Part shown: one piece after another, positions 32,143 to 41,323 of the stretch | Numbering within the stretch: the first letter of the stretch is position 1 | Layout of the letters: each line of letters begins with the position of its first letter | Source of the DNA: Mycobacterium sp. | GTDB taxonomy: Bacteria > Actinomycetota > Actinomycetes > Mycobacteriales > Mycobacteriaceae | Reading direction: 5' to 3' | Length of the DNA stretch: 64,000 nucleotides | NCBI GenBank assembly: GCA_020438865.1 | Contig: JAGQTU010000014.1 | Coordinates: 1-64,000, forward strand | The notes under the pieces: generated by a model | The model's database searches: none | Told to the model about the DNA's origin: nothing | What the model saw: only the letters and a program-made list of their open reading frames with translations | Made by a program: the position numbers and the translations under genes

Positions 32143-33741
32143 GTGACCCCCGAGGAGTGGATCGCCCACGACCCGGATCCGGTCACCGCCGCCGAGTTGG
32201 CCGCCTGCGACCCCGCCGAACTGGCCGCGCGGTTCGCCCATCCGCTGGCATTCGGCACCGCGGGCCTGCGCGGCCCGGTGCGCGGCGGTCCGGATGCGAT
32301 GAACGTCGCGGTGGTGCTGAGGGCCACCTGGGCGGTGGCCCGCGTGCTGCACGACCGCGGACTGGGCGGTGCCACGGTGGTGGTCGGCCGTGACGCCCGG
32401 CACGGCTCGGAGGCCTTCGCCACCGCTGCGGCCGAAGTGTTTGCCGCCCACGACTTTCGGGTGATCGCACTGCCCCACCCGGCGCCGACGCCAGTGGTCG
32501 CGTTCGCGGTGCGCCGCACCGGTGCGGCGGCGGGCGTGCAGATCACCGCCTCACACAATCCGGCCCGGGACAACGGCTACAAGGTGTACGTCGACGGCGG
32601 CCTGCAGATCGTCTCGCCCACCGACCGGGAGATCGAGGCGGCGATCGCCGGCGCGCCCCCCGCCGATGAGATCGCCCGCCAGACCGTCGAACCGACGGAC
32701 ACCTCCCTGCTCGACGCCTACGTCCACCGCGCCGCAGCGATGCGGCGCGGACACGATCCGGTGCGGGTGGCCCTGACCGCGATGCACGGCGTCGGCGGCG
32801 AACTCGGGCTGCGCACACTGGAGGCGGCCGGGTTCGACGACGTGCACGTGGTGGCAAGCCAATTCGAGCCGGACCCCGATTTCCCGACGGTGGCGTTCCC
32901 CAACCCGGAGGAGCCCGGCGCCACCGACGCGCTGCTGCGCACCGCCGAGCGGGTGGGGGCCGGCATCGCGATCGCCCTGGACCCCGACGCCGACCGCTGC
33001 GCGGTCGGCATTCCCACCGATACCGGCTGGCGGATGCTGTCCGGGGACGAAACCGGCTGGCTGCTCGGTGATTTCATTCTGTCCCGGCTCGGGCAACCGG
33101 AGGCCGCCGGCGCGGTGGTGGCAAGCAGCGTGGTGTCCTCTCAGCTGCTCGCCGCGATCGCGGCCGATCACGGCGCCCGGCACGTGCAGACCCTCACCGG
33201 CTTCAAGTGGCTGGCCCGCGCCGACGACGGCATCCCCGGAGCCCGCCTGGTTTACGCCTACGAGGAGGCCATCGGCCACTGTGTCGACCCGGAGGCAGTG
33301 CGTGACAAGGACGGCATCAGCGCCGCCGTGCTGGCCTGCGACCTGGTGAGTGGGCTTGGCGCCCGGGGTAGTTCGGTGTCGGCGGCGCTGGACGAGTTGG
33401 CCCGCAGGCACGGTGTACACACCACCGCCGCGGTCTCCCGCGCCGCCGCCACCCCCGACGAAGCCGCCGCGATGATGGCGCGGCTGCGTGACCACCCGCC
33501 GCGGGAACTGGCCGGCATCCCCGTCACCGTCACCGACCTGCTGCAGCGCACCGACGCCGTGATCCTGGCCGGCGGCGACGACGGGGCGTCGGTCCGGATG
33601 GTGGTGCGCCCGTCGGGCACCGAACCGAAGGTCAAGTGCTACACCGAGGTTCGGCTGTCGCCCGACCCCGACCTGGCGGGGGCGCGGTCGCGGGCCACGG
33701 CGCTGCAGTCCCGCCTGCTCGCCGCGGCGCGCGGCTGGTAG
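32143..33741 (+). CDS. pmmB: phosphomannomutase/phosphopentomutase-type enzyme PmmB
   Basis: 532 residues. The alpha-D-phosphohexomutase signature is complete: phosphoserine loop TASHNP with Ser137, metal loop DPDADRCAVG, sugar-binding EEAIGHCVDP and phosphate-binding RPSGTEPKVK. It moves phosphate between C1 and C6 (or C5) of sugar phosphates. Its place behind deoD and near deoA favours a role in ribose-1-phosphate/deoxyribose-1-phosphate conversion during nucleoside salvage, though it is usually annotated as phosphomannomutase. GTG start at 32143. Its stop abuts the convergent upp stop with no spacer. Confidence 0.9.
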   Translation: MTPEEWIAHDPDPVTAAELAACDPAELAARFAHPLAFGTAGLRGPVRGGPDAMNVAVVLRATWAVARVLHDRGLGGATVVVGRDARHGSEAFATAAAEVFAAHDFRVIALPHPAPTPVVAFAVRRTGAAAGVQITASHNPARDNGYKVYVDGGLQIVSPTDREIEAAIAGAPPADEIARQTVEPTDTSLLDAYVHRAAAMRRGHDPVRVALTAMHGVGGELGLRTLEAAGFDDVHVVASQFEPDPDFPTVAFPNPEEPGATDALLRTAERVGAGIAIALDPDADRCAVGIPTDTGWRMLSGDETGWLLGDFILSRLGQPEAAGAVVASSVVSSQLLAAIAADHGARHVQTLTGFKWLARADDGIPGARLVYAYEEAIGHCVDPEAVRDKDGISAAVLACDLVSGLGARGSSVSAALDELARRHGVHTTAAVSRAAATPDEAAAMMARLRDHPPRELAGIPVTVTDLLQRTDAVILAGGDDGASVRMVVRPSGTEPKVKCYTEVRLSPDPDLAGARSRATALQSRLLAAARGW

Positions 33742-34365
33742 TCAGCGCGGCCCGAACTGCCGGTCACCGGCGTCGCCGAGGCCGGGCACGATGTAGGCGA
33801 CCTCGTTGAGCCCGTCGTCGACGGTCGCGGTGAACAGCCGGGCCTCCGGGGCGGCCTTCTCCAGCGCCGCGATGCCCTCGGGGGCGCACACCACGCAGAC
33901 GGCGGTGATGTCCCGGGCGCCGCGGTCGTGCAGCAGCTCGATGGTGTAGACCATCGAACCGCCGGTCGCCAGCATCGGGTCGAGCACCAGCACCGGCTGG
34001 GTGCTGAGATCGTCGGGCAGCGACGCCAGGTACGGCGTCGGCCGGTGGGTGGTCTCGTCGCGGGCCACGCCGACGAAGCCCACCCGGGCCTCCGGGATGA
34101 GCGCCTGGGCCTGATCGACCATGCCCAGCCCGGCCCGCAGCACCGGAACCAGCAGCGGCGGGTTGGCCAGCCGCGAGCCGGTGGTCTCGGTCAGCGGGGT
34201 GCGCACCGGGACGGTCTCGCGGGGCGCGCGCCGGGTCGCCTCGTAGACCAGCATGTGCGTCAGCTCGCGCAGCGCCGCCCGAAACCCGGCGTTGTCGGTG
34301 CGCTCATCGCGCAGGGTGGTCAACCGGGCGGCGACCAGCGGGTGGTCGACGACGCACACGTCCAT
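33742..34365 (-). CDS. upp: uracil phosphoribosyltransferase
   Basis: 207 residues. The PRPP-binding loop [14 protein letters not shown] and the uracil-binding C-terminal segment [19 protein letters not shown] are both present. It converts uracil and PRPP to UMP. ATG at 34365 gives the standard N-terminus [16 protein letters not shown]. Converges on pmmB with adjoining stop codons. Counterpart of Rv3309c and a natural partner of the deoA and cdd products encoded downstream. Confidence 0.94.
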   Translation of the reverse strand: MDVCVVDHPLVAARLTTLRDERTDNAGFRAALRELTHMLVYEATRRAPRETVPVRTPLTETTGSRLANPPLLVPVLRAGLGMVDQAQALIPEARVGFVGVARDETTHRPTPYLASLPDDLSTQPVLVLDPMLATGGSMVYTIELLHDRGARDITAVCVVCAPEGIAALEKAAPEARLFTATVDDGLNEVAYIVPGLGDAGDRQFGPR

Positions 34366-34396
34366 GCGCAGGAACTGTAGTGGCCGCCGGCCGGGC

Positions 34397-34963
34397 CTAC
34401 CGCGGTGAATCGCAGCCGAGCGTGGCGGCCTTGGCCAGCGCGAAGAACTGGTAGGCGTAGGTCTCCGCCCAGCGCGCCGCCGAGTAGTCGTAGCTGCGGG
34501 GCACCGGCCGCATGGTCACGGTGCCGGCAAAGCACTGGCCGAAGATGTAGCGGGCTCGCACCATGTGGTAGTTCCACGACACCACGATCACGTGTGACCA
34601 GTTGTTCTGCTTGGCCAGCCGGGCCGCGAACATCGCCTCACCGCGGGTGGTGAACGGATCCGGGCGGAAACAGATGACGGTGATGGTCGCGGTGCCCGCG
34701 GCGCATGCCCGCGCGAACTCCGGGTCGCCGCCGCCGTAGGAATTGGACAGCACCACGGTGTCGGCGTAGCCCTGCCGGGCCAGGTCCAGGCCGTAGGCCA
34801 GCCGGCCGTCCTTCTCGCCGCCGAGGACGACGATCGCATCGGCTCTGGTCAGGGGGTCGCCCTGCGGACGGGTGAACATCAGGTAGCCGGCCACGGCCAG
34901 CACCACCGCGGTGGCGAGCATCGCGGTCAGGGCGAGCATCGACGCCGAACGCACTCTGGCCAC
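34397..34963 (-). CDS. YdcF/DUF218-family membrane-anchored protein
   Basis: 188 residues. One N-terminal membrane segment (about 9-30) is followed by a DUF218 domain: [22 protein letters not shown], then [10 protein letters not shown] and [17 protein letters not shown]. Homologues such as SanA and ElyC act in envelope maintenance, but the chemistry is unresolved. It sits between upp and the Rv3311-like gene, where M. tuberculosis has the secreted phosphatase gene sapM; no sapM-like sequence is visible here. GTG at 34963 is used; ATG at 34939 is possible. Confidence 0.78.
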   Translation of the reverse strand: MARVRSASMLALTAMLATAVVLAVAGYLMFTRPQGDPLTRADAIVVLGGEKDGRLAYGLDLARQGYADTVVLSNSYGGGDPEFARACAAGTATITVICFRPDPFTTRGEAMFAARLAKQNNWSHVIVVSWNYHMVRARYIFGQCFAGTVTMRPVPRSYDYSAARWAETYAYQFFALAKAATLGCDSPR

Positions 34964-34993
34964 GGGGGGAGGCTACCGGCCAGACTGCGTCGT

Positions 34994-34999
34994 TAGGCT
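34994..34999 (+). promoter_or_regulatory. -10 element TAGGCT of the Rv3311-like gene
   Basis: TANNNT hexamer ending 7 nt before the ATG at 35007, no ribosome binding site; probable leaderless transcript. Confidence 0.6.
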
Positions 35000-35006
35000 G
35001 TCCGGC

Positions 35007-36275
35007 ATGGCAGCTGAGCTCGTTCCGGTCCGTCTCGGTATCACCGCTGGTGATCTGTACACCCTGTGGGCGCCCCGCTGGCGCGATTCCGGCGACGAGT
35101 GGGAGGCGTTCCTCGGCAAGGACGAGGACCTGTTCGCCTTCGAATCGGTCGCCGACCTCGCCGCCTTCGTCCGCACCGACAGCGACAACGACCTGACCGA
35201 TCATCCGGGCTGGGCCCGGCTCAAGACCGCCAACGCGCACACGCTCGAGCCCACCGAGAAGCGTCGGGCCGACCTCATCGCGGTCGAGGAGTTGCTCGCC
35301 GAGAAGCCCACCGAGGAATCCATCGCCCAGCTCGCGAACACGCTGGCCGTGGTGTCGTCGATCGGGACGGTGTGCGAGCTGCCCGCGGTCACCCGCTTCT
35401 TCAACGGCAACCCGAGCCTGGGCCTGGTGGCCGGCGGCATGGAGCAGTTCGCCGGCCGGGCCGGGCAGAAGCGGTGGAACGGCATCGCCGAGATCGTGGC
35501 CCGCAGCTGGGACGACGTGGTCGCCGCGATCGACGAGGTGGTCACCACCCCCGAGGTCGACGAGCGGGCCGCCAAGCTGGCGGCCGAGGAGCTCGAGGAG
35601 CCCTACGAGCCCGACGACGAGGACGTTTCGGACGACCTGGACGAGGCCGACGAGGACGAGGCTGACGAGTCCGGGGACGACGAGGACGTGGTCGCGGCCC
35701 CGGCCGGCCCCGTGGTGCTCGGCGGCGACGCCGACTTCTGGGAGCAGGTCGGCATCGACCCGGTCCGGATCATGGCCAGCTCGGGCACGCTGTACACCTT
35801 GCGCTGCTACTTCGACGACCGGCCGATCTTCCTCGGCCGCAACGGCCGGATCAGCGTCTTCAGCTCCGAGCGGGCGCTGGCTCGTTACCTTGCCGACGAG
35901 CACGACCACGACCTGTCGGACCTGAGCACCTACGACGACATCCGCACCGCCGCCACCGACGGCTCGCTACGGGTCGAGGTCACCGAGGACAACATCTACG
36001 TGCTGACCGGCCTGGCCGATGACATCGCCGACGGACCCGACGCCGTGGACCGCGATCAGCTCGAGCTGGCCGTCGAGTTCATCCGCGACGTCGGTGACTA
36101 CTCGGAGGACGAGACCGTGGACCGGTTGCTGTCGGGCGATCGGCCACTGGGCAAGCTGGTCGAGCACGTCCTCGACCCGGACTCCGCCGGCCGGCCCGGG
36201 AAGCCGTACACCGCGGCGGCCAAGGAATGGGAAGAGCTCGAGAGGTTCGTGGAGTCACGGCTGCGCCCCGAGTAG
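35007..36275 (+). CDS. conserved mycobacterial protein (Rv3311-like) with acidic linker
   Basis: 422 residues. Two globular parts share similar short motifs (ITAGDLYTLWAPRW...FLGKDEDLFAF and MASSGTLYTLRCYF...FLGRNGRISVF), suggesting an internal duplication. They are joined by a very acidic stretch (about residues 195-230) rich in Asp and Glu. No catalytic motif is recognised and no membrane segment is evident. ATG at 35007 lies behind a leaderless-type -10 element. Its last seven codons are copied 52 bp downstream. Function unknown; conserved in gene order across mycobacteria. Confidence 0.82.
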   Translation: MAAELVPVRLGITAGDLYTLWAPRWRDSGDEWEAFLGKDEDLFAFESVADLAAFVRTDSDNDLTDHPGWARLKTANAHTLEPTEKRRADLIAVEELLAEKPTEESIAQLANTLAVVSSIGTVCELPAVTRFFNGNPSLGLVAGGMEQFAGRAGQKRWNGIAEIVARSWDDVVAAIDEVVTTPEVDERAAKLAAEELEEPYEPDDEDVSDDLDEADEDEADESGDDEDVVAAPAGPVVLGGDADFWEQVGIDPVRIMASSGTLYTLRCYFDDRPIFLGRNGRISVFSSERALARYLADEHDHDLSDLSTYDDIRTAATDGSLRVEVTEDNIYVLTGLADDIADGPDAVDRDQLELAVEFIRDVGDYSEDETVDRLLSGDRPLGKLVEHVLDPDSAGRPGKPYTAAAKEWEELERFVESRLRPE

Positions 36276-36327
36276 GGGCGCCGACGGGACGACATCAGGT
36301 CACGTGTCACGGCTGCGCCCCGAGTAG
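36254..36327. repeat. duplicated 22-bp 3' end of the Rv3311-like gene
   Basis: The 22 bp at 36254-36275 (final codons for SRLRPE plus stop) recur perfectly at 36306-36327, offset by 52 bp. The copy lies between the gene and the next minus-strand stop at 36329. It looks like a local tandem duplication followed by loss of the rest of one unit. Confidence 0.8.
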
Positions 36328-36328
36328 C

Positions 36329-36697
36329 TCACCTGACCCGGGTCCAGGGCTGACAGTTGATCGACTCGAAGGCCTTCACCGACGGGTTGATGTTGGCGTA
36401 CATCGGCCCCATCGAAATATTCGTCTCGACGACGTGATCCTTGTTGGCATCGGGTGTGCTGTAGGTGAACCACAGGCACATCGAATCCTCGGTCGGCACA
36501 TCGTTGATCCACACCCCCCACGTCGATCCGGTACCGGAAGTGCGGTAGAGGCCGGGCGAAATGTCAGGGCCGACAACGAAAAACCCGCTACCCGGGATGG
36601 GATCCAACGGATCGGCGGCCCCCGGTGGCGCCACGGTGACGGCTGCCGCCGCGACCAGCACCGCGAACAAGGCGCTCCGCAACCGCATTGAATTCAT
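36329..36697 (-). CDS. exported protein of unknown function
   Basis: 122 residues. Signal peptide about 1-30 (basic start, hydrophobic run, AAAVTVAPPGAADP), then a mature domain with GFFVVGPDISPGLYRTSG and two cysteines (near positions 74 and 115). The phrase VGPDISPGLYR recurs in several mycobacterial and actinobacterial secreted proteins of unknown role. ATG at 36697 or 36688. It occupies the relative position of Mtp/Rv3312A in M. tuberculosis but shows no resemblance to that pilin. Confidence 0.7.
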   Translation of the reverse strand: MNSMRLRSALFAVLVAAAAVTVAPPGAADPLDPIPGSGFFVVGPDISPGLYRTSGTGSTWGVWINDVPTEDSMCLWFTYSTPDANKDHVVETNISMGPMYANINPSVKAFESINCQPWTRVR

Positions 36698-36836
36698 ACC
36701 GCAGCGTATGCCGGGGTGCCGAATCTGTCAGCGCCTCACCCAATGTGGAATAAAGAGGGAACAAAGTTGCAGAAGTGCATTGATCCCGCATACTTGGCTA
36801 TCCGCCGAATGAGAAGCGGCTGACGGGGAGCTAGCG

Positions 36837-37499
36837 ATGACGGTGCAGGCCAGGGCTGAGGCCACCCGGCAGACGATCATCCTTGCCGCTGTCGAACTGT
36901 TCGACACCGTCGGCTATGGCAGCACGACAATGGGTCACATCATCGACCGCGCCGGAATCACCAAGGGCGCGTTTTACTACCACTTCCCGACCAAGGAGTC
37001 CGTGGCCGCCGCGATCATCGAAGACGCCGACACCGTGATCGAGGTCTCCACCGCCAGCGCCTTCGGCTCCCCCTCCGCGCCGATGCTGGAGTGCCTGATT
37101 CGCACCAGCTTCATCAGCGCCGACGTCACCCGGAACAACGCGTTGGTTCGGGTCGGGAACCTGCTGCGGCAGGCCCTCAACCAGATCAGCCCGTCCGGTG
37201 CGGCGCCCTACCTGGTGTGGCGCAAGGTCGTCATAGCCATGGTGCGAAGGGCCGCAGCGGAAGGGGACGTGCAGGACGGCATCGACGTCGAGGCCCTCGG
37301 ACACGCCATCTGGTCCAGCCTCGTCGGCACCGCCCTGCTATCCGGCGCCACCGGAGAGGACCCGATACCGCGGCTCGCCCAGGTCTGGGAGATCACGCTG
37401 CGCGGCGTCGTGCCCGCCGAGTCGCTCCCCTACTTCAACGCATTCGTGACCCGCACCGCCCAGCAGTACCGGCGCTCTCAGCCGATCAGCACGGCATAG
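36837..37499 (+). CDS. TetR-family regulator, ScbR/ArpA-like paralogue
   Basis: 220 residues, with helix-turn-helix [20 protein letters not shown]. It matches the TetR at 19629-20288 along the whole length, including the C-terminal motif [10 protein letters not shown]...[13 protein letters not shown], so the two are paralogues. GGGGAG at 36825-36830 lies 6 bases before the ATG. It converges on add with a 22-bp overlap and is divergent from the exported-protein gene across about 140 bp. Targets and ligand unknown; no paralogue of a butyrolactone synthase is visible in the window. Confidence 0.83.
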   Translation: MTVQARAEATRQTIILAAVELFDTVGYGSTTMGHIIDRAGITKGAFYYHFPTKESVAAAIIEDADTVIEVSTASAFGSPSAPMLECLIRTSFISADVTRNNALVRVGNLLRQALNQISPSGAAPYLVWRKVVIAMVRRAAAEGDVQDGIDVEALGHAIWSSLVGTALLSGATGEDPIPRLAQVWEITLRGVVPAESLPYFNAFVTRTAQQYRRSQPISTA

Positions 37500-38566
37500 C
37501 GCGGCTTGATCACTTCGTCGATGATGGCCAGCCGCTCGTCGAAGTGCAGGAACGCCGATTTCATGGCGTTGATGGTGAACCGCTCCAGATCGCTCCACCC
37601 GTAGCCGAACGCCTCGACGAGGCGGGACATCTCCTCGGTCATGGTGGTATCGCTCATCAGCCGGTTGTCGGTGTTGACCGTGACGCGGAATCGCAACCGG
37701 GCCAGCAGGTCGAAGGGATGGCTCGCGATGCTCTGCACCGCACCGGTCTGCACGTTCGAGCTCGGGCACAGCTCCAGCGGAATTCGCTTGTCCCGCAGGA
37801 TCGCCGCCAGCCGGCCCAGCCGCGCGGTGCCGTCCGGACCGACCTCGATATCGTCGACGATGCGCACACCATGGCCGAGACGGTCGGCTCCGCAGAATGC
37901 CAGGGCCTCCTGGATGGAGGGCAGCCCGAAGGCCTCGCCGGCGTGAATGGTGAAGCGGGCGTTGTTACTTCGCATGTATTCGAACGCGTCGAGATGCCGG
38001 GTCGGTGGATAACCGGCCTCGGCCCCGGCGATGTCGAAACCGACGACGCCCTTGTCGCGGAACCGGATCGCCAGTTCGGCGATCTCACGGGAACGGGCCG
38101 CGTGACGCATCGCGGTGACCAGGCAGCGCACCGTGATCCGATGCCCTTCCGCGGCGGCCGATTTCTCGCCATCGGCGAAGCCGGCCAGCACCGCGTCCAC
38201 TACGTCGTCGAGTGACAGACCGCCGTCCATGTGCAGTTCGGGTGCGAACCGTACTTCGGCGTAGACCACGTTGTCGGCGGCCAGGTCCTGCACGCATTCC
38301 TCCGCCACCCGGTGCAGGGCGTCGGGGGTCTGCATGACGGCGACGGTGTGCGCGAACGGCTCGAGGTAGCGCACCAGGGACCCGCTGTGGGCGGCGGTAC
38401 GGAACCAGGCCGCCAACTCCGTCTCGTCGGTGGTCGGCAGCCCGTCGTAGCCGACCTGCCCGGCGATGTCGAGCACGGTGGCCGGCCGCAGGCCGCCGTC
38501 GAGGTGGTCGTGCAGCAGGGCCTTGGGGGCGCGGCTGATCATCTCCGGGGTCAGCGGGGTGGTCAT
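37478..38566 (-). CDS. add: adenosine deaminase
   Basis: 362 residues. Zinc and catalytic motifs are intact: [12 protein letters not shown] (His19 and His21), [17 protein letters not shown], and [11 protein letters not shown]. It deaminates adenosine and deoxyadenosine to inosine forms, which feed deoD. ATG at 38566 shares one base with the deoA stop (TGATG), so cdd, deoA and add form one coupled operon. Counterpart of Rv3313c. Confidence 0.94.
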   Translation of the reverse strand: MTTPLTPEMISRAPKALLHDHLDGGLRPATVLDIAGQVGYDGLPTTDETELAAWFRTAAHSGSLVRYLEPFAHTVAVMQTPDALHRVAEECVQDLAADNVVYAEVRFAPELHMDGGLSLDDVVDAVLAGFADGEKSAAAEGHRITVRCLVTAMRHAARSREIAELAIRFRDKGVVGFDIAGAEAGYPPTRHLDAFEYMRSNNARFTIHAGEAFGLPSIQEALAFCGADRLGHGVRIVDDIEVGPDGTARLGRLAAILRDKRIPLELCPSSNVQTGAVQSIASHPFDLLARLRFRVTVNTDNRLMSDTTMTEEMSRLVEAFGYGWSDLERFTINAMKSAFLHFDERLAIIDEVIKPRYAVLIG

Positions 38567-39882
38567 CAGCCGATCCGATCGATGATCAGCGGACGGACCG
38601 GGGGCGCGACGTCGGCAATGCTCCACCCGCCGTCGAGTTCGGCCAGCGCGGCCGGCACGCGCTCCGGGGTGTCGGTGTAGAGGGTGAACAGCGGCTCCCC
38701 GGTCACCACCGGCTCGCCGGGCTTGCGGTGGATGCGAACCCCGGCGCCCGACTGGACACGCTCGCCGGGGCGTGCCCGGCCCGCGCCGAGCCGCCACACC
38801 GTCAACCCCACCGCCATCGCGTCGATGTCCCCCATTGTGCCGCTTCGGGGGGCCGACACTGTCTCGGAATGGGCACCGATCGGCAGCGGTGCGTCCAGGT
38901 CGCCGCCCTGGGCCGCGACCAGCCGGCGGAAGCGGTCCATCGCGGTTCCGTCCCGCAGGGTCTGGGCCGGATCGCGGTCGTCGATCCCGGCGAGTTCCAG
39001 CAACTCGGCGGCCAGCCGGACGGTCAGCTCGACCACGTCGGCGGGACCGCCGCCGGCCAGCACCTCGAGGGACTCGGCGACCTCGAGCGCGTTGCCGACG
39101 GTCAGCCCGAGCGGGGTGTTCATGTCGGTGAGCACCGCCCGGGTGGCGACCCCCTGGCTGCGGCCCAACTCCACCATGGTGGCGGCCAGCTCCCTGGACT
39201 CGGCCTCCGTCTTCAGGAACGCCCCGCACCCGACCTTGACGTCGAGCACCAGCGCCTCGGCGCCCTCGGCGAGCTTCTTGCTCATCACCGAGCTGGCGAT
39301 CAGCGGCAGCGACTCCACCGTGCCGGTGACGTCGCGCAGCGCGTAGATCTTGCGGTCCGCGGGCGCCAGCTCGCCGGCGGCGAAGATCGCGGCGCCGATC
39401 TCGGCGAGCTGCCGGCGCACCTGCCCGATCGGCACCTCGGCGGAGAAGCCGGGGATCGACTCCAGCTTGTCCAGGGTGCCGCCGGTGTGGCCGAGCCCGC
39501 GCCCGGCCGCCTGGGGCACGGCCGCCCCGCAGGCGGCGAGCACCGGCACCAGGGGGATGGTGATCTTGTCGCCCACCCCGCCGGTGGAGTGCTTGTCCAC
39601 CATCGGCAGCCGTTCGCCGTCGCGGCGCAGATCGCCGAAGTCCAGTCGGCGACCGGAGCCGACCATCGCGGCGGTCCACCGCGCGATCTCCCCGCGGTCC
39701 ATGCCACGCAGGAAGATCGCCATCAACAGCGCCGACATCTGCTCGTCGGCCACCCGGCCGTGGGTGTAGGCGTCGATCACCCAGTCGATCGCCTCATCGG
39801 ACAACCGGCCGCCGTCCCGCTTGACCCGAATAACCGACGGAGCGTCGAAATGCCGCCGATCGTCGAATGTGAAGTGGGTCAC
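38566..39882 (-). CDS. deoA: thymidine/pyrimidine-nucleoside phosphorylase
   Basis: 438 residues. The family signature [15 protein letters not shown], the long [17 protein letters not shown] segment and [17 protein letters not shown] are present. It phosphorolyses thymidine, deoxyuridine or uridine to base and (deoxy)ribose-1-phosphate. GTG at 39882 overlaps the cdd stop (GTGA). Together with cdd and upp it forms a pyrimidine recovery route. Counterpart of Rv3314c. Confidence 0.94.
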   Translation of the reverse strand: MTHFTFDDRRHFDAPSVIRVKRDGGRLSDEAIDWVIDAYTHGRVADEQMSALLMAIFLRGMDRGEIARWTAAMVGSGRRLDFGDLRRDGERLPMVDKHSTGGVGDKITIPLVPVLAACGAAVPQAAGRGLGHTGGTLDKLESIPGFSAEVPIGQVRRQLAEIGAAIFAAGELAPADRKIYALRDVTGTVESLPLIASSVMSKKLAEGAEALVLDVKVGCGAFLKTEAESRELAATMVELGRSQGVATRAVLTDMNTPLGLTVGNALEVAESLEVLAGGGPADVVELTVRLAAELLELAGIDDRDPAQTLRDGTAMDRFRRLVAAQGGDLDAPLPIGAHSETVSAPRSGTMGDIDAMAVGLTVWRLGAGRARPGERVQSGAGVRIHRKPGEPVVTGEPLFTLYTDTPERVPAALAELDGGWSIADVAPPVRPLIIDRIG

Positions 39883-40292
39883 GGCTTTTCCCGGCGCACC
39901 CGATCCAGATCGGCCGGCCCGAACGCCTCGGGCAGCAGCTCGTCGAGACGACGGGCGCCGTCGCCGTGGTCGATCAGCAACTCCGGCCCGCCGTGCTCGA
40001 GCAACAGTTGTCGGCAGCGGCCGCAGGGCATCAGCGCCGTCCCGGTGGCGTCCACGCAGGCCAGGGCGATCAGCCGGCCGCCGCCACCGGAGGCCAGCGC
40101 ACACACGACGGCGCACTCGGCGCACAGACCCAGGCCGTATGAGACATTCTCCACATTGCAGCCCACCACGATCCGGCCGTCGTCAACCAGTGCCGCCGCC
40201 CCGACCGGGAACCCTGAATAGGGGGCATAGGCGTGCTTGGAAGCGGCAATAGCCTTCTCCCGCAATGACTTCCAGTCAACAGCTGCGGTCAT
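39879..40292 (-). CDS. cdd: cytidine deaminase
   Basis: 137 residues, the small tetrameric type. The zinc site is CAECAVVCA with PCGRC, and the substrate-binding NVENVSYG precedes it. It converts cytidine and deoxycytidine to uridine forms, which deoA then splits. An AAGGA site precedes the ATG at 40292. First gene of the cdd-deoA-add operon and divergent from sdhC. Counterpart of Rv3315c. Confidence 0.95.
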   Translation of the reverse strand: MTAAVDWKSLREKAIAASKHAYAPYSGFPVGAAALVDDGRIVVGCNVENVSYGLGLCAECAVVCALASGGGGRLIALACVDATGTALMPCGRCRQLLLEHGGPELLIDHGDGARRLDELLPEAFGPADLDRVRREKP

Positions 40293-40382
40293 CGCGTCCT
40301 TGCCACCCCGTCTCTGAATGCATTCCGAACCGATCGCCGCGGCACCACCCGGTGGATTTGGGTCACCACAACGTAATTCTTC

Positions 40383-40400
40383 AACCCCGCGCGCGGGGTT
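40383..40400. promoter_or_regulatory. 18-bp perfect palindrome upstream of sdhC
   Basis: AACCCCGCGCGCGGGGTT reads the same on both strands, about 38 bp before the sdhC ATG and 90 bp from the cdd ATG in the divergent intergenic region. It could be an operator for succinate dehydrogenase control or a strong RNA hairpin in the sdh leader. Confidence 0.5.
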
Positions 40401-40437
40401 AGAGTCCAATAGTGACAGGCCCGATGTTGGAGGCGTG

Positions 40438-40857
40438 ATGAGTACCGCGTCAACCGTCCCGGCCCCCCGCGAGCAGTCATCGCGGCGCCGGCGCACTCTC
40501 TACCGCGGCGACCCCGGGATGTGGTCGTGGGTGTTGCACCGGATCACCGGTGCAACGGTCTTCTTCTTCCTGTTCGTGCACGTCCTGGACACCGCCCTGG
40601 TGCGGGTCAGCCCGCAGGCCTACAACGAGGTGGTCGAGACCTACAAGACGCCGATCATCGGGCTGATGGAGATCGGCCTGGTGGCCGCGCTGCTCTACCA
40701 CGCGCTCAACGGCGTGCGGGTTATCCTGGTCGACTTCTGGTGGCAGGGTCCCCGCTACCAGCGTCAGATGCTGTGGGCGGTCGCCGGGATCTGGCTGCTG
40801 GTCATGGTGCCCTCGCTCGTGGTGATCGGCATGCACATGGCGGAGCGGTTCCTGTGA
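40438..40857 (+). CDS. sdhC: succinate dehydrogenase cytochrome b556 subunit
   Basis: 139 residues with three membrane helices; HRITGATVFFFLFVHVLDTA contains the likely heme-ligand histidine. It anchors the dehydrogenase and helps pass electrons to menaquinone. A GGAGG site at 40429-40433 precedes the ATG; an in-frame GTG three bases earlier is too close to it. First gene of sdhCDAB, GTGA overlap with sdhD. Confidence 0.94.
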   Translation: MSTASTVPAPREQSSRRRRTLYRGDPGMWSWVLHRITGATVFFFLFVHVLDTALVRVSPQAYNEVVETYKTPIIGLMEIGLVAALLYHALNGVRVILVDFWWQGPRYQRQMLWAVAGIWLLVMVPSLVVIGMHMAERFL

Positions 40858-41315
40858 CCGCCCCGGACAGCCGGCTCGGCCCGCCGGCCCCCATCCTGGA
40901 ACGGAGCCACGACCGGCCGGCCGGCCTGGACAACCCGCGGTCACCGCGGCGGGCCGCCGCCATGCCGAACTTCGAGAAGTACGCCTGGCTGTTCATGCGC
41001 TTCTCCGGCGTGGTGCTGATCTTCCTGGCGCTCGGCCACCTGTTCATCGGGCTGATGTGGGACGGCGGCGTCTACAAGATCGACTTCAACTACGTCGCCC
41101 AGCGCTGGGCGTCCCCGTTCTGGCAGACCTGGGACCTCGTGCTGCTGTGGCTGGCCCAGTTGCACGGCGGCAACGGCATGCGCACGATCATCGCCGACTA
41201 CGCCCGCAAGGACTCCACCCGGTTCTGGCTGAACTCGCTGCTCGCCGTGTCGATGCTGCTGGTCCTGGTGGTGGGCACCTACGTGTTGCTGACCTTCGAT
41301 CCGAACATCTCGTAG
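40854..41315 (+). CDS. sdhD: succinate dehydrogenase membrane anchor subunit
   Basis: 153 residues. After a hydrophilic N-terminus (about 1-40), three membrane helices follow, including YAWLFMRFSGVVLIFLALGH with a probable heme-ligand histidine. GTG at 40854 overlaps the sdhC stop. Pairs with SdhC in the membrane; the catalytic subunits SdhA and SdhB are encoded downstream. Confidence 0.92.
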   Translation: MTAPDSRLGPPAPILERSHDRPAGLDNPRSPRRAAAMPNFEKYAWLFMRFSGVVLIFLALGHLFIGLMWDGGVYKIDFNYVAQRWASPFWQTWDLVLLWLAQLHGGNGMRTIIADYARKDSTRFWLNSLLAVSMLLVLVVGTYVLLTFDPNIS

Positions 41316-41323
41316 AGGCGACC

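Noticed and set aside
36329-36697. Mtp pilin (Rv3312A) by position
   Set aside because: Sequence bears no resemblance to the proline-rich pilin as I remember it; only the location matches.
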